A DNA stretch of 64,000 bases from CAZAPO01 sp044841755. Its GTDB lineage: Bacteria; Bacteroidota; Bacteroidia; Flavobacteriales; Flavobacteriaceae. Shown piece after piece: positions 62,633 through 64,000 of the stretch (the first letter of the stretch is position 1; each line of letters starts with the position of its first letter). The notes below the pieces were generated by a model. The model was not told the DNA's origin, did not search any database, and saw only the letters and a list, made by a program, of their open reading frames with translations. A program made the translations under genes and the position numbers. The stretch spans positions 62,001 to 126,000 of the forward strand of contig JAXOFM010000003.1 of assembly GCA_044841755.1 (NCBI GenBank), written 5' to 3'.

Positions 62633-64000
62633 TTACTTTTTGATAAACTTGTATGTATTATTAAAACTGTTAATCCTCAAAATATAAACTCCCGATTGAA
62701 AATTAGAAACATCTAAAAAAGTACCACTGTTTTTAATGGTTTCTAAAACTTTTGCACCTAAAATATTATAAACGGAAACATTAAAATGTTCAAGAGTATC
62801 ACTCTTGAAATTTAAAGTGCCTGTTGACGGATTTGGATAAATTCTAAATTTGTCTTTGCCATTATCTGAGATTCCAAGGATAGGATATTTTTCATTCTCA
62901 AACCAGTTCAATTGATCATCAGCATAAGCATTACTTGCAATATCTAAATCACCATCATTATCAAAATCTACAGCTACAAAGGAATATGCTTGACCTTGAG
63001 TATTATCAATTACCTGTTCAGAACCAAAACTTCCGCTACCATTGTTCTTAAACCAAATAAGGTCATTAACATCAGCTAAAGCACCACTACTAACTACCAT
63101 ATCTTTTAAACCATCATCATCTAAATCTGCCATTTCTACCATAGCTGGGTTTCCAAAACTTGTGGTTATTGGGTTAGCTGTAAAGCCAGCACCATTGTCT
63201 TCATACCAAACTAATGAACCAATTCCTGGTGTATGACCTAAAATTGGAACCAAAATATCTAGATTGGTATCTCCATCAACGTCCTCAGCTTTTGCCTTAT
63301 TTACATAGTTTAGACCAGATGCAACAGGTGAAGCATCTTCGGTGAAAGATCCAGCCCCATTATTTCTAAAAATCTGTACCACATTTGAAGAGTTACTTTG
63401 ACTCGTTGTAACTACAGCATCAAGATCTGTATCTCCATCTAAATCTTTTAAAGTAATAGCACCTGGGCCCGTAAGTGTATTATCAACTGATGTAGGACCT
63501 GTAAACGATCCTGTTCCGTCATTACTAAACCAAAAAATCTCATCACCATCGAAGGCCGAAACAATAATATCAACTGATGACCCACCATCGATAGTTCCTG
63601 TTGTTAGTCCTGAAGCACCATCAATAGAACTGGAAATTGTTTGTTCAGTACCAAAATTTCCATTACCTCCAGCATCATTTGCAAACCAAACAACCTTATC
63701 ATCATTATAAGAACAAACTACAATATCTTCATGAGTATCACCATTGAGATCAGCAAAGTCAACTTCAGTTATTCCAGATAATGTGTTTGTGAGTGAGGCA
63801 TGTAAAGAGAAGCCACCGTTTCCATCTCCACTGTATAACTCAATAGTATTGTCACCAAAAGTAGTAATGATCAAATCTTCATTACCATCGCTATTAAAAT
63901 CTCCAGAGACCATTCTATATGGTTGGTCTCCTGTGTTGGCTATTAGTACTTTTGATTTAAAAGTTGTTTGCGAATTTGAAACACTAAATGAGAGAAAGAG
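62633..64000 (-). CDS. FG-GAP repeat surface protein with T9SS sorting domain (5' end outside window)
   Basis: The reading frame is open to base 64000, adding 29 residues beyond the first in-window ATG. They read as the end of a signal peptide (LFLSFSVSNSQ), so only a few residues are missing. The body has six or more FG-GAP/integrin-like calcium loops of the form DxDxDGxxD, for example DFNSDGNEDL, DLDGDTDLDA and DFDNDGDLDI, expected to fold as a beta propeller. The last 75 residues (RIYPNPSTGTLNFKS... YKFIKK) are a type A T9SS sorting domain, so the protein is secreted and probably anchored on the cell surface. The ligand is unknown. Confidence 0.9.
   Translation of the reverse strand, partial: LFLSFSVSNSQTTFKSKVLIANTGDQPYRMVSGDFNSDGNEDLIITTFGDNTIELYSGDGNGGFSLHASLTNTLSGITEVDFADLNGDTHEDIVVCSYNDDKVVWFANDAGGNGNFGTEQTISSSIDGASGLTTGTIDGGSSVDIIVSAFDGDEIFWFSNDGTGSFTGPTSVDNTLTGPGAITLKDLDGDTDLDAVVTTSQSNSSNVVQIFRNNGAGSFTEDASPVASGLNYVNKAKAEDVDGDTNLDILVPILGHTPGIGSLVWYEDNGAGFTANPITTSFGNPAMVEMADLDDDGLKDMVVSSGALADVNDLIWFKNNGSGSFGSEQVIDNTQGQAYSFVAVDFDNDGDLDIASNAYADDQLNWFENEKYPILGISDNGKDKFRIYPNPSTGTLNFKSDTLEHFNVSVYNILGAKVLETIKNSGTFLDVSNFQSGVYILRINSFNNTYKFIKK

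Noticed and set aside
1..64000. CRISPR arrays, tRNA/rRNA genes, insertion sequences or phage genes
   Set aside because: No regularly spaced direct repeats, no cloverleaf-like or rRNA-like stretches, and no transposase or phage protein was recognised on either strand.

Overview
The window looks like a stretch of a chromosome from a marine-type Flavobacteriaceae (Bacteroidota). The sequence is AT-rich. Several start-proximal regions carry the Bacteroidota promoter -7 element TAnnTTTG, some with an upstream TTG. There is a type IX secretion (T9SS) C-terminal sorting domain, and there are families typical of this group: DUF4294, DUF3857 transglutaminase-like pairs, a CAL67264-type small membrane protein next to ettA, and an orphan TonB plug of SusC style. 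I saw no rRNA, tRNA, CRISPR array, insertion sequence or phage gene.

Layout. 1-5755: a DoxX protein with a Tat-exported Gfo/Idh/MocA oxidoreductase, a Bcr/CflA-like efflux pump, a DUF1015 protein and a GNAT acetyltransferase. 5784-9256: a three-gene biotin-dependent acyl-CoA carboxylase operon (carrier, biotin carboxylase, carboxyltransferase; probably propionyl-CoA carboxylase). 9485-16835: housekeeping and envelope genes (amidohydrolase, PrsW-like protease, Nudix, penicillin acylase, M42 peptidase, DUF4294, hemolysin III). 16848-26438: an accessory stretch, all on the minus strand, in which a sulfatase fusion, an MBOAT-like protein, an AraC-controlled four-gene unit, a membrane nucleotide cyclase and a copper-type P-ATPase are separated by four imperfect palindromes of about 130-145 bp. 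This resembles a cassette array. 26564-34679: a methyltransferase, a tandem DUF3857 pair (one with a lost catalytic triad), menE-like ligase, M24 peptidase, DoxX and a small exported protein. 34769-39174: a tandem pair of exported proteins combining vWA, carboxypeptidase-regulatory-like, TonB-plug, TPR-like and DUF2135-like regions. 39171-40802: a second, orphan carboxyltransferase.

40942-44527 is a redox-stress-like regulon (DoxX, flavin reductase, Fe-S/CDGSH protein, MarR regulator, two pirins) with a matching palindromic operator at both promoters. 44637-46562 is the CAL67264-type protein plus EttA. 47095-48441 is a FadL-type outer membrane channel behind two stacked operator-like palindromes.

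48619-57348 is the strongest candidate for an undescribed system. It comprises eight co-directional genes: a cytosolic coiled-coil protein, an unknown protein, an AAA+ ATPase with a changed Walker B, a NudK-like Nudix hydrolase, an unknown protein (possibly DUF6638), two small membrane proteins and a larger membrane-anchored protein. Four of the seven junctions overlap or nearly touch. 57345-62469 holds GNAT, two histidine-degradation-type enzymes, a coiled-coil membrane protein, an Asp/Glu racemase and a Crp/Fnr regulator. The window ends inside an FG-GAP/T9SS surface protein whose first residues lie beyond base 64000.

All names come from reading motifs and domain order by eye; no database search was possible. 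Identity percentages are therefore not given, and DUF numbers are recognition-based.
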